From: Akkermansia muciniphila
Lineage (GTDB): Bacteria > Verrucomicrobiota > Verrucomicrobiia > Verrucomicrobiales > Akkermansiaceae
Assembly (NCBI GenBank): GCA_945890645.1
Contig: CAMDCV010000019.1
Span: 1-64,000 of the forward strand
Length of the DNA stretch: 64,000 nt
Direction of reading: 5' to 3'
This document shows, in pieces, positions 9,334 to 18,393 of this stretch (positions within the stretch are counted from its first letter, which is position 1; each line of letters opens with the position of its first letter). The position numbers were made by a program, and so were the translations under genes. A model generated the notes under the pieces. It did not search any database, was not told the DNA's origin, and worked only from the letters and a program-made list of their open reading frames with translations.

Positions 9334-10368
9334 ATGAAAATCCTGACAAACTACCGCTGGCTCATCCTGATAATTCTCCTTATTGTGGGAACATGGTATG
9401 CGATGTCTCAACAGAAAGCCCGTTCTAGCTCACAGACAAGGGACAAGCATCAAGCGTATGATGCCATGACCAAAACAAGTCGCACAGTAGAAGATCCGAC
9501 CACAAGCGCCACACGCCGCCACCGCGAAGCTGCAAAAGATCGATTGGCCAATGTGAGATCCCCCCTCGCCAAGCGCTATCTGCGCTTCATGCTGCCCGGC
9601 GGACGCTTGGATGAAGAGTCCTACGACCAATCCATCGTCAACAACGCTTTCCAACAAGCGTGGTGCGTGACCGCCCGCATCGACCTGACCGAAGAGCAGC
9701 AGGATCGCCTCGCCGAGTTTCTCCTGCAGGAAGACTTCTCAATGTGGATCACCATGGATCGTGCACGAGTTGAGGAGTGGGCCAAGGAGCATCTGTCCGA
9801 CGAACAGCGGGCGGCTCTGCTGGCATTCATCGAAGAATCCGAGCAAGGCCAGCGGGACCTCTCAGAGTTGCGGATAAACTTGAAAAAGAAGGAATACGGG
9901 GTTGGTTCTCCGGAAGAAGCCTTCACCGCCGAGATGCGGGACAGCGCCAGAATCGCAGAACTGCTCGCCAAGGACACTGATAACCTCTCCGAGGAAGAAG
10001 TGGAAAAAATGAGAGTAGAACTGAAAGCCATGATGACAAGACCCACCGCACTCAATGACGATGCGAACGCCGTCAAAATCGAGGAAACCTACAAGGGCGA
10101 AAATGCCGAGCAGTTCTTCCATCTCCTCGCCGACCGCATCCCCATGACCAACGAACAACATCTTGCCATCTATGATGCCCTCCAGAAGGGCTCCACCCCG
10201 CCCACCAATGCTTATGACTACCAATTGCGCCCCGCTGACCAAGTCGAAGCGGAGGTCAGATCCTCCACGAATTGGATGCGCGAGAAACTCACCCACGAGC
10301 AATACGAAACCTACCTCAGGCACTATCTCGCCGAGATCGAGATAGTCCGGTTCCAAATTTCCCAGTAG
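9334..10368 (+). CDS. Membrane-anchored helical protein of unknown function
   Basis: 344 residues. An N-terminal hydrophobic helix (about residues 8-24, WLILIILLIVGTWYA) without a clear cleavage site suggests a single-pass anchor facing the periplasm. The rest is almost entirely charged helix with DLTEEQQDRLAEFL and HLSDEQRAALLAFIEE, a style seen in Verrucomicrobiota and Planctomycetota proteins where a residue pattern such as LT-x-EQ repeats. No family was recognised. It sits 30 nt downstream of the secreted unknown at 8188-9303. Its end is 142 nt from comM copy B, which runs the opposite way. Confidence 0.6.
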   Translation: MKILTNYRWLILIILLIVGTWYAMSQQKARSSSQTRDKHQAYDAMTKTSRTVEDPTTSATRRHREAAKDRLANVRSPLAKRYLRFMLPGGRLDEESYDQSIVNNAFQQAWCVTARIDLTEEQQDRLAEFLLQEDFSMWITMDRARVEEWAKEHLSDEQRAALLAFIEESEQGQRDLSELRINLKKKEYGVGSPEEAFTAEMRDSARIAELLAKDTDNLSEEEVEKMRVELKAMMTRPTALNDDANAVKIEETYKGENAEQFFHLLADRIPMTNEQHLAIYDALQKGSTPPTNAYDYQLRPADQVEAEVRSSTNWMREKLTHEQYETYLRHYLAEIEIVRFQISQ

Positions 10369-10510
10369 TGACAACACCCATCGATTTCTAACTTCACATG
10401 ATTTTCCAAGATGCAAGCAGGTCGGCCGCACAGGCGTAAACGAGAACACTTCACACAGAGAAAAATCGTATCATTCGTCATTTTAGAGAACAACTCTTCA
10501 TTTTGCAGCC

Positions 10511-11045
10511 TCACTCAAACAACTGCCGATCCAATGAGCGGAACTGAATCGCTTCTAAAACCTCGTTGCTTGTGATGTCAGGTTTGCCTGCTAAGTCAGC
10601 CAAGGTTCTAGCGACTTTCAAAATGCGATCATGAACGCGGGCTGAAAAGTTCATCTGCTCCATCGCATGTTCAAGGTCGCCTTTGCCCTCAGCATCGAGC
10701 TTGCAGCACTCGCGCACCTGCTTCACGCCCATCGCAGCGTTGGTCGAGAGCTTGGCCGTCTTCAAACGAGCCACTTGGACGTTGCGCGAAGCTGCGACCC
10801 TTTCCCTCAACACCGCCGATAACTCGCCGGTGTTCGTATCCGAAGTAAGCTCGCGGAAATTGACCAAAGGAACTTCGACGTGGATGTCGATGCGATCTAA
10901 CAATGAACCGCTAATGCGTTTGCGATAGTTTTCAATCTGGCGCACCGAGCAGCGGGACATGCGCGCACCAATTCCCCCAGAATTTCCCCATTACCACAAG
11001 GACATGGGTTCATCGCCGCCACTAGATGGCCAACAGCAAAGCATG
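10511..11045 (-). pseudogene. Decayed comM 3' fragment (copy B), diverged
   Basis: The minus strand carries the last third of a ComM/YifB protein in two frames. One frame gives [15 protein letters not shown] (near 11030), the other [32 protein letters not shown] and onward to EAIQFRSLDRQLFE at the stop (10511). A frameshift and a shortened linker separate the pieces near 10960. Compared with intact ComM ([40 protein letters not shown]) it is far more diverged than copies A and C, so it is either an older duplication or came from another comM lineage. The AAA+ Walker motifs are missing. It ends about 30 nt from the HxlR gene stop, marking the boundary of that module. Confidence 0.9.
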
Positions 11046-11074
11046 ACAACCGGACGATTGGCCTACCCCAAAAC

Positions 11075-11431
11075 CTACTCCACACGCCCAGCGCGCCGGT
11101 CCTTCAGACGGTGACCGACGGCCACAATCGCCTCGATCGCCGGCTTTAGTTCGCAGCCCAGATCAGTCAGGGAATATTCAACGGTCGGCGGCGAAGTCGG
11201 TTTCACGGTGCGAAGTACTACCCCATCAACCGCGAGCTTTTTTAATCGTGTCGACAACACCTTGGCGGATACCCCTTTGAGGTCGCCCTTCAACTCGCTG
11301 AAAGTCCTGGGAGAATGTCCCAGATACCAAATAATGCCCGGTGTCCAAGCGCCTCCGATGATGCCGAGGCACTCGCGAAGCGGACATGTATTCGGCGGCG
11401 GAGTCACTTTATTTTTTCTACGAGGAACCAT
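11075..11431 (-). CDS. HxlR-family winged-helix transcriptional regulator
   Basis: About 118 residues from the ATG at 11431 (MVPRRKNK); an upstream in-frame start at 11464 is possible but less likely. CPLRECLGIIGGAWTPGIIW, SELKGDLKGVSAKVLSTRL and VEYSLTDLG are the standard HxlR signature: a Cys near the N-terminus, helix-turn-helix, and wing. Family members sense electrophiles or oxidants, often through that Cys, and control nearby reductases. It is transcribed away from the nitroreductase and nitronate monooxygenase genes, with a 96-bp shared promoter region holding an imperfect palindrome at 11489-11505, so it likely regulates them. Confidence 0.9.
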   Translation of the reverse strand: MVPRRKNKVTPPPNTCPLRECLGIIGGAWTPGIIWYLGHSPRTFSELKGDLKGVSAKVLSTRLKKLAVDGVVLRTVKPTSPPTVEYSLTDLGCELKPAIEAIVAVGHRLKDRRAGRVE

Positions 11432-11488
11432 GCAATGATATCGGGTTTCCCGATGGTAACCCAATTTTAAGATTTCCGCAAGATAGCA

Positions 11489-11505
11489 AGTTTACAAAAG
11501 TAACT
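11489..11505. promoter_or_regulatory. Candidate HxlR operator
   Basis: The sequence AGTTTACAAAAGTAACT lies midway between the divergent HxlR regulator and nitroreductase genes. Its arms AGTT(T)AC and GTAACT match with one bulged base around AAAA. HxlR/YodB-type regulators commonly bind short dyads of this sort next to the genes they control. The site is seen directly; its use is inferred from position. Confidence 0.4.
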
Positions 11506-11527
11506 AACTGACTACTTTACGGCCACC

Positions 11528-12157
11528 ATGACATCTAAAACTAACACCATGACCGCCACAGAAGCCATCAAATCCCGCCGCTCCGTAAAGCACTTCGATT
11601 CCTCACACCACATGACCGAGGAGGAAATCGCCCAACTGATCGAGTTAGCCAAACTTGCTCCCTCTTCTTTCAACATGCAGAACTACCGCTTCGTGTTGGT
11701 GCTTGATTCGGAGCTTCGGCAAAAAATCCGCGCCGTGGCATGGGATCAGGCCCAGGTTACCGATGCCTCGTTGCTTGTGATCTTGTGCGCCGATCTAACC
11801 GCCCACTCGAACAATCCTCAACGCTACTGGGCGCAAGCACCGCAGGAAGTGCAAGACATACTCGTGCCAGCGCTCACCCCCTTCTACGAGGGAAAACCCA
11901 CCCTTATCCGCGACGAGGCAATGCGCTCAACGGGCTTCGCAGGGATGACGCTCATGCTTGCCGCGCGCGACATGGGCTATGACTCCTGCCCAATGATCGG
12001 GTTCGATGCTGAGGCCGTCTCGAAACTCATTAATTTACCTGGAGACCACGTTCTCAGCTTCATGCTCGCTATCGGCAAACAAGCGAAACCCGTCTGGCCG
12101 CGCGGCGAACGCCTGCCCGACAGCGAGGTTGTCATCCATGATCGTTTCAACGCATGA
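11528..12157 (+). CDS. Nitroreductase-family FMN oxidoreductase
   Basis: 209 residues; the first ATG (11528) or a second at 11549 (MTATEAIKSRRSVKHFD) may be the start. AIKSRRSVKHFD, LAKLAPSSFNMQNYRFVLV and GFAGMTLMLAARDMGYDSCPMIGFD are typical of small nitroreductases that use FMN and NAD(P)H to reduce nitro groups, quinones or similar electrophiles in the cytoplasm. The stop overlaps the next start (ATGA at 12154-12157), coupling it to nitronate monooxygenase. Divergence from an HxlR regulator suggests induction by reactive electrophiles. Physiological substrate unknown. Confidence 0.9.
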   Translation: MTSKTNTMTATEAIKSRRSVKHFDSSHHMTEEEIAQLIELAKLAPSSFNMQNYRFVLVLDSELRQKIRAVAWDQAQVTDASLLVILCADLTAHSNNPQRYWAQAPQEVQDILVPALTPFYEGKPTLIRDEAMRSTGFAGMTLMLAARDMGYDSCPMIGFDAEAVSKLINLPGDHVLSFMLAIGKQAKPVWPRGERLPDSEVVIHDRFNA

Positions 12158-13203
12158 ATACGAACCTTCTCGCTCGCCTTGGCATGGCAATTCCCGTCAT
12201 CCAAGGTCCATTTGGCGGCGGACTATCGACAGTGAAACTCACCGCCGCCGTGACTAATGCCGGAGGCATGGGTTCATACGGTGCGCATCTGTTAGAACCT
12301 CGGGAAATTATCGATGTGACTCATGCAATCCGCCAGAAAACTGACGGCCCGTTCGTGATGAACTTGTGGGTCGACAGAGAGGATGAATCATCCCGAAAAA
12401 CCGATTCCCCCACCTTCGGGCGCGCGGTTTCCGAAATGGAGGCTATCTATCAAAAACATCATGTTGCTCCGCCTATTTTCGCGGCGTCAGAACCTCTCGA
12501 TTTCGAGCGACAAGCGGAGGCCATTCTGGAGGCTTGCCCCCCGGTCTTCAGTTTCGTATTCGGCATCCCCTCTCGGGAAATCCTCAACGAATGCCGGAAG
12601 CGTGGCATCGTCACTATGGGTGCGGCAACCACCCTCGATGAAGCGCAAGCTATTGAAGCCGCTGGTGTGGACATCGTGCTTGCCACCGGATTTGAAGCTG
12701 GGGGACACCGTCCGTCCTTTCTCCGGCCCGCCGCCGATTCATTGCACGGCACATTCGCACTGGTTCGCCAAATCGTCGAGTCGGTGAGTATTCCGGTCAT
12801 CGCGGCTGGCGGCATCGCCGATGCAAAAGGCGTGGTCGCCGCGATTACTCTCGGAGCTTCCGCCGTGCAGGTCGGCACCGCTTATCTCGCCTGCGAAGAA
12901 TCCGGTGCCCACCCCATCCACAAAGAAACACTCTTCCAACCATCCGCACGCCATACCCGCTTGAGCGACCACGTCACCGGACGCCTCGCCCGTTTCATCG
13001 TCACCCCCACACTCGAGCAACTCGAGAGAACCAACCGGATCCAACTTGGATACCCGATTCAGGGCGAACTCACCCGCCCGTTCAATGCAATGAATGAAGG
13101 CCTTTTCTACGCAGGACAAGGCGCACCGCTTCTGCACCACCACAACGCCACCGATCTCACGCGTGCTCTAGCGGCTCTCATCTCAACAATCACAAAATCA
13201 TGA
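12154..13203 (+). CDS. Nitronate monooxygenase (NMO/NPD family)
   Basis: 349 residues, a normal length. IPVIQGPFGGGLS at the N-terminus, DIVLATGFEAGGHRPS around residue 170 (phosphate and FMN binding, with the family's GGH), PVIAAGGIADAKGVVAAITLGASAVQVGTAYLACEES (in two parts around 215-250) and the C-terminal NAMNEGLFYAGQG fit FMN-dependent nitronate monooxygenases, which oxidise alkyl nitronates such as propionate-3-nitronate. It shares an ATGA overlap with the nitroreductase gene, so the two probably act together in detoxifying nitro compounds. Its stop is 203 nt from comM copy C; the AT-rich gap between them holds no gene. Confidence 0.9.
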   Translation: MNTNLLARLGMAIPVIQGPFGGGLSTVKLTAAVTNAGGMGSYGAHLLEPREIIDVTHAIRQKTDGPFVMNLWVDREDESSRKTDSPTFGRAVSEMEAIYQKHHVAPPIFAASEPLDFERQAEAILEACPPVFSFVFGIPSREILNECRKRGIVTMGAATTLDEAQAIEAAGVDIVLATGFEAGGHRPSFLRPAADSLHGTFALVRQIVESVSIPVIAAGGIADAKGVVAAITLGASAVQVGTAYLACEESGAHPIHKETLFQPSARHTRLSDHVTGRLARFIVTPTLEQLERTNRIQLGYPIQGELTRPFNAMNEGLFYAGQGAPLLHHHNATDLTRALAALISTITKS

Positions 13204-13406
13204 ACAAGCCCACTGCCCTCCAGTTTATTCTTCACTAACTCTCTTCCCACGCAAGGGCATCAATCAATCAGTCGATTCAAAAATTCATTCCCAAATCATT
13301 TTGAAATTTTTGATGAATGCGAAAGCAGGCATCATCGCAAAGTAATGAATTACTATCATTAAATCCCTCTACAAAATATGTTAAATTTTTTCAGAACTAC
13401 CTCCTC

Positions 13407-13528
13407 TTAGGAAAACAACTTCCGATCTAACGAACGATACTGGATCGCTTCGAGAATGTGTTGCGACTGTATATTTTCGGTGCCTTCTAGGTCGGCGTTG
13501 GTTCACGCGACCTTGAGGATGCGTCGCG
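13407..13528 (-). pseudogene. Short comM 3' end duplicate (copy C)
   Basis: This stretch repeats the last ~117 bp of the intact comM (14413-14530) in the same orientation; by eye about 106 of 117 positions agree. Translated on the minus strand it gives RILKVA, an in-frame stop, then [19 protein letters not shown] and [12 protein letters not shown]. Nothing upstream of RILKVA is present, so the copy is cut there. With the intact comM end it forms a direct repeat around the BRO-N gene, the pattern expected when an element inserts into or beside comM and carries a replacement 3' end, or when unequal recombination duplicates it. Confidence 0.9.
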
Positions 13529-13545
13529 CTTGATCGATAGAGCCC

Positions 13546-14394
13546 TTAGGATGTGGATTTTTTGTGGGCGAGACGTTTTGCGGACTCGGGAAGTGCTTTG
13601 AAATTTTCTTTGGTGGCGATGCTTTTGCCGCTTTGTTGTTCAAGGTCGAGGCGGGCTTTGCCGGCGACGGAGCCGCCGTCTTTGGCGGCCTTTTTGTTAT
13701 CGAAAAACCCTTGGGCATCACGCTTCTTGGCAATCTCGGTGGTGGAGGCTTCGCCGAGCATGGTGAAAATGAGCTCGAGATCAGTCATGTGATCGCGTAG
13801 GTTGTCCTTGGGGTTGGAAAGTGCCTTGTAGTCTTTGTATTCCGATGGCGTCATGCCGAAGGTAGCTTTGCTGATCTCGGCAGTGAGGATGGCGAATTCT
13901 CGGCATTCCTTGACGCCGCGTTTTTTCCATTCATCGGTGAGTTCGTCGCGCACGGCGATGCCGCGTAAGCGTTTCTCGATCCATTCTTCGGAGTAGCCCT
14001 TCTGCTCGTAAATCGTGCGCATGCGTTTCGCTGCGAGTTCCGGATTTTCGATTTCTTCCAGACGTTCGTAGCCGACTTTGGCGAGCCATAGCTTGAACGG
14101 CTCGGCTTTGGGAGAAGGGATGGACTGAATCAGGCGAAGAAGCTGCTCGGTATCGGCGACATCGGTCATGCGCTGTTTGCCGTCGGCGGCGGTCATTTTC
14201 AAAGCGTTACAATTTGTAACGCTTTCATTTCCCTCATCCATGAGACGCTTTTTCATCACGCGCCAATAGGTTTGCGGATTCGAGCTGTTGGTGAGAATGG
14301 CGATTACATCGACGATGGCGAACAGCCATTTTTCCTGCTCCGCATTCCAAGCGCGGCGGACTTGTTTTTCTTCAAATAGCGATAGGTTGGACAT
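13546..14394 (-). CDS. BRO-N domain protein (phage antirepressor / DinD-like)
   Basis: 282 residues. The N-terminal part (about 1-110) contains QVRRAWNAEQEKWLFAIVDV, NPQTYWRVMKKRL and WLAKVGYERLEEIENPELA, the hallmarks of the BRO-N/Bro-like domain seen in phage antirepressors, baculovirus BRO proteins and bacterial DinD-like proteins. The C-terminal half (EFAILTAEISKATFGMTPSEYKDYK, MTDLELIFTMLGEASTTEIAKK) matches the helical domain of chromosomal DinD-like members. It likely binds DNA. It is flanked by comM copy C (17 nt downstream) and the intact comM stop (18 nt upstream), so it is the cargo of a roughly 1-kb duplication-bounded insert. Role unknown. Confidence 0.85.
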   Translation of the reverse strand: MSNLSLFEEKQVRRAWNAEQEKWLFAIVDVIAILTNSSNPQTYWRVMKKRLMDEGNESVTNCNALKMTAADGKQRMTDVADTEQLLRLIQSIPSPKAEPFKLWLAKVGYERLEEIENPELAAKRMRTIYEQKGYSEEWIEKRLRGIAVRDELTDEWKKRGVKECREFAILTAEISKATFGMTPSEYKDYKALSNPKDNLRDHMTDLELIFTMLGEASTTEIAKKRDAQGFFDNKKAAKDGGSVAGKARLDLEQQSGKSIATKENFKALPESAKRLAHKKSTS

Positions 14395-14412
14395 GGGGGT
14401 GCGTTGTGGAAT

Positions 14413-15948
14413 TTAGGAAAACAACTTCCGATCCAGTGAACGATACTGGATCGCTTCGAGGATGTGATGCGACTGAATATTTTCCGTGCCTTCTAGGTCG
14501 GCGATGGTTCTTGCGACCTTGAGAATGCGGTCGTGGGCGCGGGCGGAGAAGTTCATCGATTCCATGGCGTGTTCGAGATAGCTGGTGCTAGTGGCATCGA
14601 GCGCACAGTGTTCGCGCACGAGCTTGGCGGACATCGCGGCATTGGTGGAGACGCCTTTGTTTTTGCGAAATCGCTGGGTCTGCACTTCGCGTGCTGCCGC
14701 TACGCGCTCGCGGATGGTGGAGGACTTTTCGCCGAGTTCCGTGGAGGACAATTCTTTGAAATCCACCAACGGCACTTCCACATGGATATCGATCCGATCT
14801 AACAAGGGACCGGAAATTTTCTGCCGGTATTTTTCAATCGCCCGCGACCCGCAGCGACACTCTCGTTTTGCATCGCCGTAATAGCCACAAGGACAGGGGT
14901 TCATCGCCGCCACTAGCATGAAACGAGAAGGGAAAGTCAGCGAGCCAGCAGCGCGAGAGATTGTCACGTGACCATCTTCCAAAGGCTGTCGCATTACCTC
15001 GAGCGTTTGACGACGGAACTCGGGCAATTCATCGAGAAATAAGAGGCCATGATGCGATAGCGATACCTCGCCCGGTCCCGGATTAGTGCCACCGCCGAGC
15101 AATCCCGCATCGGAAATGGTGTGGTGCGGCGCGCGATACGGACGCGTGGTGATGAACGACCTTTTCGGATCGAGATAGCCGGCGATGGAGTGGATTTTTG
15201 TCGTCTCGATCGCTTCCTCTTCGCTCATGTCAGGCAAGATGCTCGGCAGTCGTTTGGCGAGCATCGACTTACCCGTGCCCGGTGGGCCGACCATCAGAAT
15301 ATTGTGTCCACCAGTCGCGGCGATTTCTAACGCGCGCTTCACCTGATACTGCCCTTTGACTTCTTCGAAATCGACATCGTAATGCCGGTGCGACTCGAAA
15401 AATGCCTGCCGATCAATCACGCACGGTGCCAACGCTTCGGTGCCGGTAAGAAATCCCCATGTCTGGTGCAGCGAGTCCACGCCATAGACTTCGATGCCTT
15501 CCACAATCGCCGCCTCGGGTGCGTTCGCCGTCGGCACGATGACTCGTTTTTTTCCTTGCGCCCGAGCTTCTAACGCAATCGGCAGCGCGCCTTTGATCGG
15601 TCGTACCGTGCCATCGAGTGCTAGCTCTCCCGCGACATAACAATCGTCCGCGGGCAAGGCCAATTCCCCGCAGGCGGATGCCATGGCAAGCGCGATCGGC
15701 AGGTCAAACGAGGGCCCTTCCTTTTTCACATCGGCAGGGGCTAAATTCACCGTCTTACTGCCATCGCTAAAGGGCAATGCCGAGGCAATGATCGCCGAGG
15801 TCACGCGCTGGATCGACTCCCGCACCGCGGCATCGGGGAGACCAACGACAAAGATCTGTGGCTTTTCCGAGCCCCAGGCATTGACCTCCACTTCCACTTC
15901 TTGGGCATCGACCCCGCGCAAGGCAGCTGAATATATTCGAGTAATCAT
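14413..15948 (-). CDS. comM: ComM/YifB family Mg-chelatase-like AAA+ ATPase
   Basis: 511 residues, the usual length. The N-terminal ChlI-like domain ([34 protein letters not shown]) is followed by Walker A GPPGTGKS, Walker [11 protein letters not shown], sensor [13 protein letters not shown] and a C-terminal ChlI_C domain ending [14 protein letters not shown]. ComM is a hexameric helicase that promotes branch migration during natural transformation. It is intact and on the minus strand, diverging from the sigma factor gene over 332 bp. Its gene is a known insertion site for genomic islands in Acinetobacter, which fits the three broken 3' copies in this window. Confidence 0.95.
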   Translation of the reverse strand: MITRIYSAALRGVDAQEVEVEVNAWGSEKPQIFVVGLPDAAVRESIQRVTSAIIASALPFSDGSKTVNLAPADVKKEGPSFDLPIALAMASACGELALPADDCYVAGELALDGTVRPIKGALPIALEARAQGKKRVIVPTANAPEAAIVEGIEVYGVDSLHQTWGFLTGTEALAPCVIDRQAFFESHRHYDVDFEEVKGQYQVKRALEIAATGGHNILMVGPPGTGKSMLAKRLPSILPDMSEEEAIETTKIHSIAGYLDPKRSFITTRPYRAPHHTISDAGLLGGGTNPGPGEVSLSHHGLLFLDELPEFRRQTLEVMRQPLEDGHVTISRAAGSLTFPSRFMLVAAMNPCPCGYYGDAKRECRCGSRAIEKYRQKISGPLLDRIDIHVEVPLVDFKELSSTELGEKSSTIRERVAAAREVQTQRFRKNKGVSTNAAMSAKLVREHCALDATSTSYLEHAMESMNFSARAHDRILKVARTIADLEGTENIQSHHILEAIQYRSLDRKLFS

Positions 15949-16280
15949 CTGAACAGTGGAAAATTGCCGTCATTTCCGGCATTTGGCAATCATCTTTTGC
16001 AGTGAGACTCGAATTTTTCTGCGATGTGGCGGTTTTATTGTCGTGTCACAATGTCACAGAGAGTCACTTTGATGCGGTCACTTTGGTAATCGGTTTGCAA
16101 GCGATGCGGAAAAACCATCCATCTATCAACATTCCCGTCGAAGAATCGATTCGGAATGGTTCGTGCTCCACTTCTGTTTCCACGACGTTTCCGTCTGTCT
16201 TAAAAGCGATTTTTCCGATTATTCGAATAATTCCACAGGCGGTGACGTTACAACTATAGGTAATTAACAAGGAGAATATT
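15949..16280. promoter_or_regulatory. Divergent comM / sigma factor intergenic region with palindrome and GTCAC repeats
   Basis: 332 bp without a convincing gene. It contains four GTCAC boxes close together at about 16042-16082 (TGTCACAATGTCACA, then AGTCACTT and GGTCACTT), and a perfect 14-bp palindrome ATTATTCGAATAAT at 16218-16231, fifty bases before the sigma factor ATG. AAGGAG at 16269-16274 is a good ribosome-binding site for that start. The boxes and the palindrome are plausible regulator sites. No specific regulator can be named. Confidence 0.5.
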
Positions 16281-17141
16281 ATGGCATCAGAATTCGACAG
16301 CAGCATGAAGGCTTACATGAAGGAGATCGCAAAGACTCCGCTTCTCACTCCCGAGGACGAAGTCAAGTTAGCGAAAAAAATCAAGAAGGGCGATCAAGCC
16401 GCGCGGAATCTGATGATTCAGGCAAACCTCCGTTTGGTCGTGAAAATCGCGCAGGACTACGCCGGCTACGGCATGCCCGTGTCCGACCTCATTTCCGAAG
16501 GCAACATCGGCTTGATGAAGGCCGTGGATCGTTTCGACCCCGTCAAAGGCGGTAAGCTTAGCACTTACGCCGCCTGGTGGATCAAGCAATCGATCAAACG
16601 TGCCCTCGCCAATCAAAGCAAAACGATTCGCCTGCCCGTGCACATGGTCGATAAAATCGCCAAACTGCGCCGCATCACCGCAATGCTCACCGAAGCCTAC
16701 GGCCGTGAACCATCCGATGAAGAACTCGCTGAAGAAACCGGCATCCCTCGTCGCAAGCTCGCCATGCTGAAACAAGCATCGCAACGTCCGACTTCGCTCG
16801 ATGCCCCCATCAATGAAGGTGAGACCACGAACTACGGCGAAATCATCGGCGACGAAAAAGCATCGAACCCGCTTGACCTGCTTTCCGACAAGAATCTCCA
16901 CGACAACCTCGATGGCTTGCTCACCGTGCTCGACAGCCGGGAGCGCGCGATCATCGACGAACGTTTCGGTCTCACTGGCAAGCGTCCCCTGACTTTGGAA
17001 GAAGTCGGCCGCGAATTCGGTGTCACCCGCGAGCGGATCCGTCAGTTGCAAAACAGCGCTCTCACCAAGATGCGCAACGCTCTTCGCAAAAAAGACAAAC
17101 CCGCCCCTCGTTCGCTGGAAGGCGAATGGGCAAACGGCTAA
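16281..17141 (+). CDS. RNA polymerase sigma factor, RpoD/SigA-like group 2 type
   Basis: 286 residues starting after a strong AAGGAG site. It has region 1.2 (SSMKAYMKEIAKTPLLTPED), region 2 (NLRLVVKIAQDYAGYGMPVS, DLISEGNIGLMKAVDRFD, KLSTYAAWWIKQSI), region 3 and region 4 with the helix-turn-helix FGVTRERIRQLQ. Region 1.1 and the long non-conserved insert of primary sigma factors are missing, so it is smaller than a housekeeping RpoD and closer to group 2 (RpoS-like) factors. It directs core polymerase to a promoter subset. Single-gene unit: a long upstream region and a strong terminator at 17167-17210. Confidence 0.93.
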   Translation: MASEFDSSMKAYMKEIAKTPLLTPEDEVKLAKKIKKGDQAARNLMIQANLRLVVKIAQDYAGYGMPVSDLISEGNIGLMKAVDRFDPVKGGKLSTYAAWWIKQSIKRALANQSKTIRLPVHMVDKIAKLRRITAMLTEAYGREPSDEELAEETGIPRRKLAMLKQASQRPTSLDAPINEGETTNYGEIIGDEKASNPLDLLSDKNLHDNLDGLLTVLDSRERAIIDERFGLTGKRPLTLEEVGREFGVTRERIRQLQNSALTKMRNALRKKDKPAPRSLEGEWANG

Positions 17142-17166
17142 TCCTTTAAAGCAACGCTTTTATTCA

Positions 17167-17210
17167 ACCACCTTTTCTTGTGAGACACTCACGGGAAAGG
17201 TGGTTTTTCT
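17167..17210 (+). terminator. Strong intrinsic terminator after the sigma factor gene
   Basis: The outer stem ACCACCTTT (17167-17175) pairs with AAAGGTGGT (17196-17204), and an inner stem GTGAG (17180-17184) pairs with CTCAC (17188-17192) around ACA. It is followed by TTTTTCTTT. It lies 26 nt after the sigma factor stop. Confidence 0.92.
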
Positions 17211-17267
17211 TTGGGGCAGTGGTAATTTATGATTTTCGCTATCGGACACCTAGACGGAGCTGTAAAT

Positions 17268-18038
17268 TTAAGGCTTCGCAATTACCTCTTCGATTTTGTA
17301 GTAGCCAGCATCTGCGATCACTTCTAAATCTCCACAAAGCCTTGGATCTGAATCCTTGCAGCGTTTCGCATGCACAATTCGACTCGAAGGATCATATACC
17401 GTTAAATTAGTGTACTCACCCTCAATGATCATGTCTGCGGGAATTTTCAGTTGATACAGTTTCTTCGTTTCCGCATGAAACATGGCATATCCAGAACATT
17501 TAGTAGAAACTCCATCAAAATAAATCGCAAGAAAGTAATCTTCGTCGATTTGCACCCAACTACTAAATTGCTGCACTTGATCAACTTCTTTCGTATAGCT
17601 TGGCAGTAAGAAAAATGAATGATCGCGTTACGAGTAATAAAACTCATCCATTTCATGGTAGCATAGTATGATATCGCCATTGAGTGTAGCGCTTGCCTCA
17701 CGGAATGCTTCGCCATCGTAGCGTTTCAGCTTGGGTGAAAGAGTTTCAATGCTCGGTATCTTGATCTGGTAGTATTCTTCGCCGGTCTTTTTCTTCACCT
17801 TGATGATCTTATTTTGTAGATCGTCTTCGCAAACATAGCCACTTGTCTTTTTTTCTGGCAACGGTGCTTCAAATTTTTTCAACTGAAACGTTTTATCAGT
17901 GGACAGCGGAGTTGTGCCGTATTTTTTTATGCTGTCAGGCAAAAGCTCAGCATTTATTATGCCTATAAGGCACAAAAATAGGGTTATAGTCAAGACTGGT
18001 AAAAATTTCCCGATTCGTTGTGATTTAACATTTTTCAT
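17268..18038 (-). pseudogene. Secreted protein of unknown function, interrupted by one in-frame TAA
   Basis: A signal peptide (FLPVLTITLFLCLIGIINA) opens a 136-residue frame that stops at 17628 with MDEFYYS. The same frame continues without shift as RDHSFFLLPSYTKEVDQVQQ to 17268, giving about 257 codons in all. The composition is continuous across the stop, and the two halves carry similar segments (YYQIKIPS and YQLKIPAD), consistent with one protein of two related beta-rich repeats. The simplest reading is a gene killed by one nonsense change. Alternatives are a genuine short protein, or a sequencing error. It is the last gene of the minus-strand accessory block. Function unknown. Confidence 0.7.
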
Positions 18039-18099
18039 AGTGATAGTTATGATTTGTTATTAGTAATTAGCATTTTTCCTGTCCCTATACCATGGTTTT

Positions 18100-18393
18100 T
18101 TAGCCGTGGGATGATCTTTTACGGTGTTGCATGGCTTTGGGAAGAATGCTGCAGTTGCTTTGCCGGGGTGAAACCATTAAGCAAATGTCTGGATCTTTCT
18201 GGATCATGCACTGGAGGTCTTCATCACTGAGTGTCGAGGTTTCATGCACGTGGCGCGCGCAGGAATCACAGTGGCGCACTCCGGGGACGGTTCTCGCTAA
18301 ACTGTCCCAAGTTTTGTGTAGCGGACACTTTAAAATTTTCAGAAAGTGTCCTGAATCCGTGTAGAGCGCGGCGTTTGTAGGGTCGATTTTCAT
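18100..18393 (-). CDS. Small Cys/His protein of unknown function
   Basis: 97 residues. CPLHKTWDSLARTVPGVRHC (about residues 23-42), followed by DSCARHVHETSTLSDEDL and DPDICLMVSP, resembles a small domain recurrent in Bacteroidota and Verrucomicrobiota proteins in which C-x-x-C-x-x-x-V-x-D/H and a final Cys probably bind a metal. The C-terminus is basic (HRKRSSHG). It starts at TAATG (18391-18395), overlapping the stop of the 156-residue gene by one base, so the two are translationally coupled. Role unknown. Confidence 0.65.
   Translation of the reverse strand: MKIDPTNAALYTDSGHFLKILKCPLHKTWDSLARTVPGVRHCDSCARHVHETSTLSDEDLQCMIQKDPDICLMVSPRQSNCSILPKAMQHRKRSSHG

Noticed and set aside
9862-10449. 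Minus-strand frame of 195 codons
   Set aside because: Antisense to the anchored helical protein and running into the gap before comM copy B; no motif.
16064-16306. Minus-strand frame of 80 codons before the sigma factor
   Set aside because: Its end reads plausibly (RIDSSTGMLIDGWFF), but it overlaps the ribosome-binding site and start of the sigma factor gene and matches no family.
17447-17716. Minus-strand frame of 89 codons
   Set aside because: Another frame across the interrupted secreted gene; the frame joined over the TAA gives the coherent protein.
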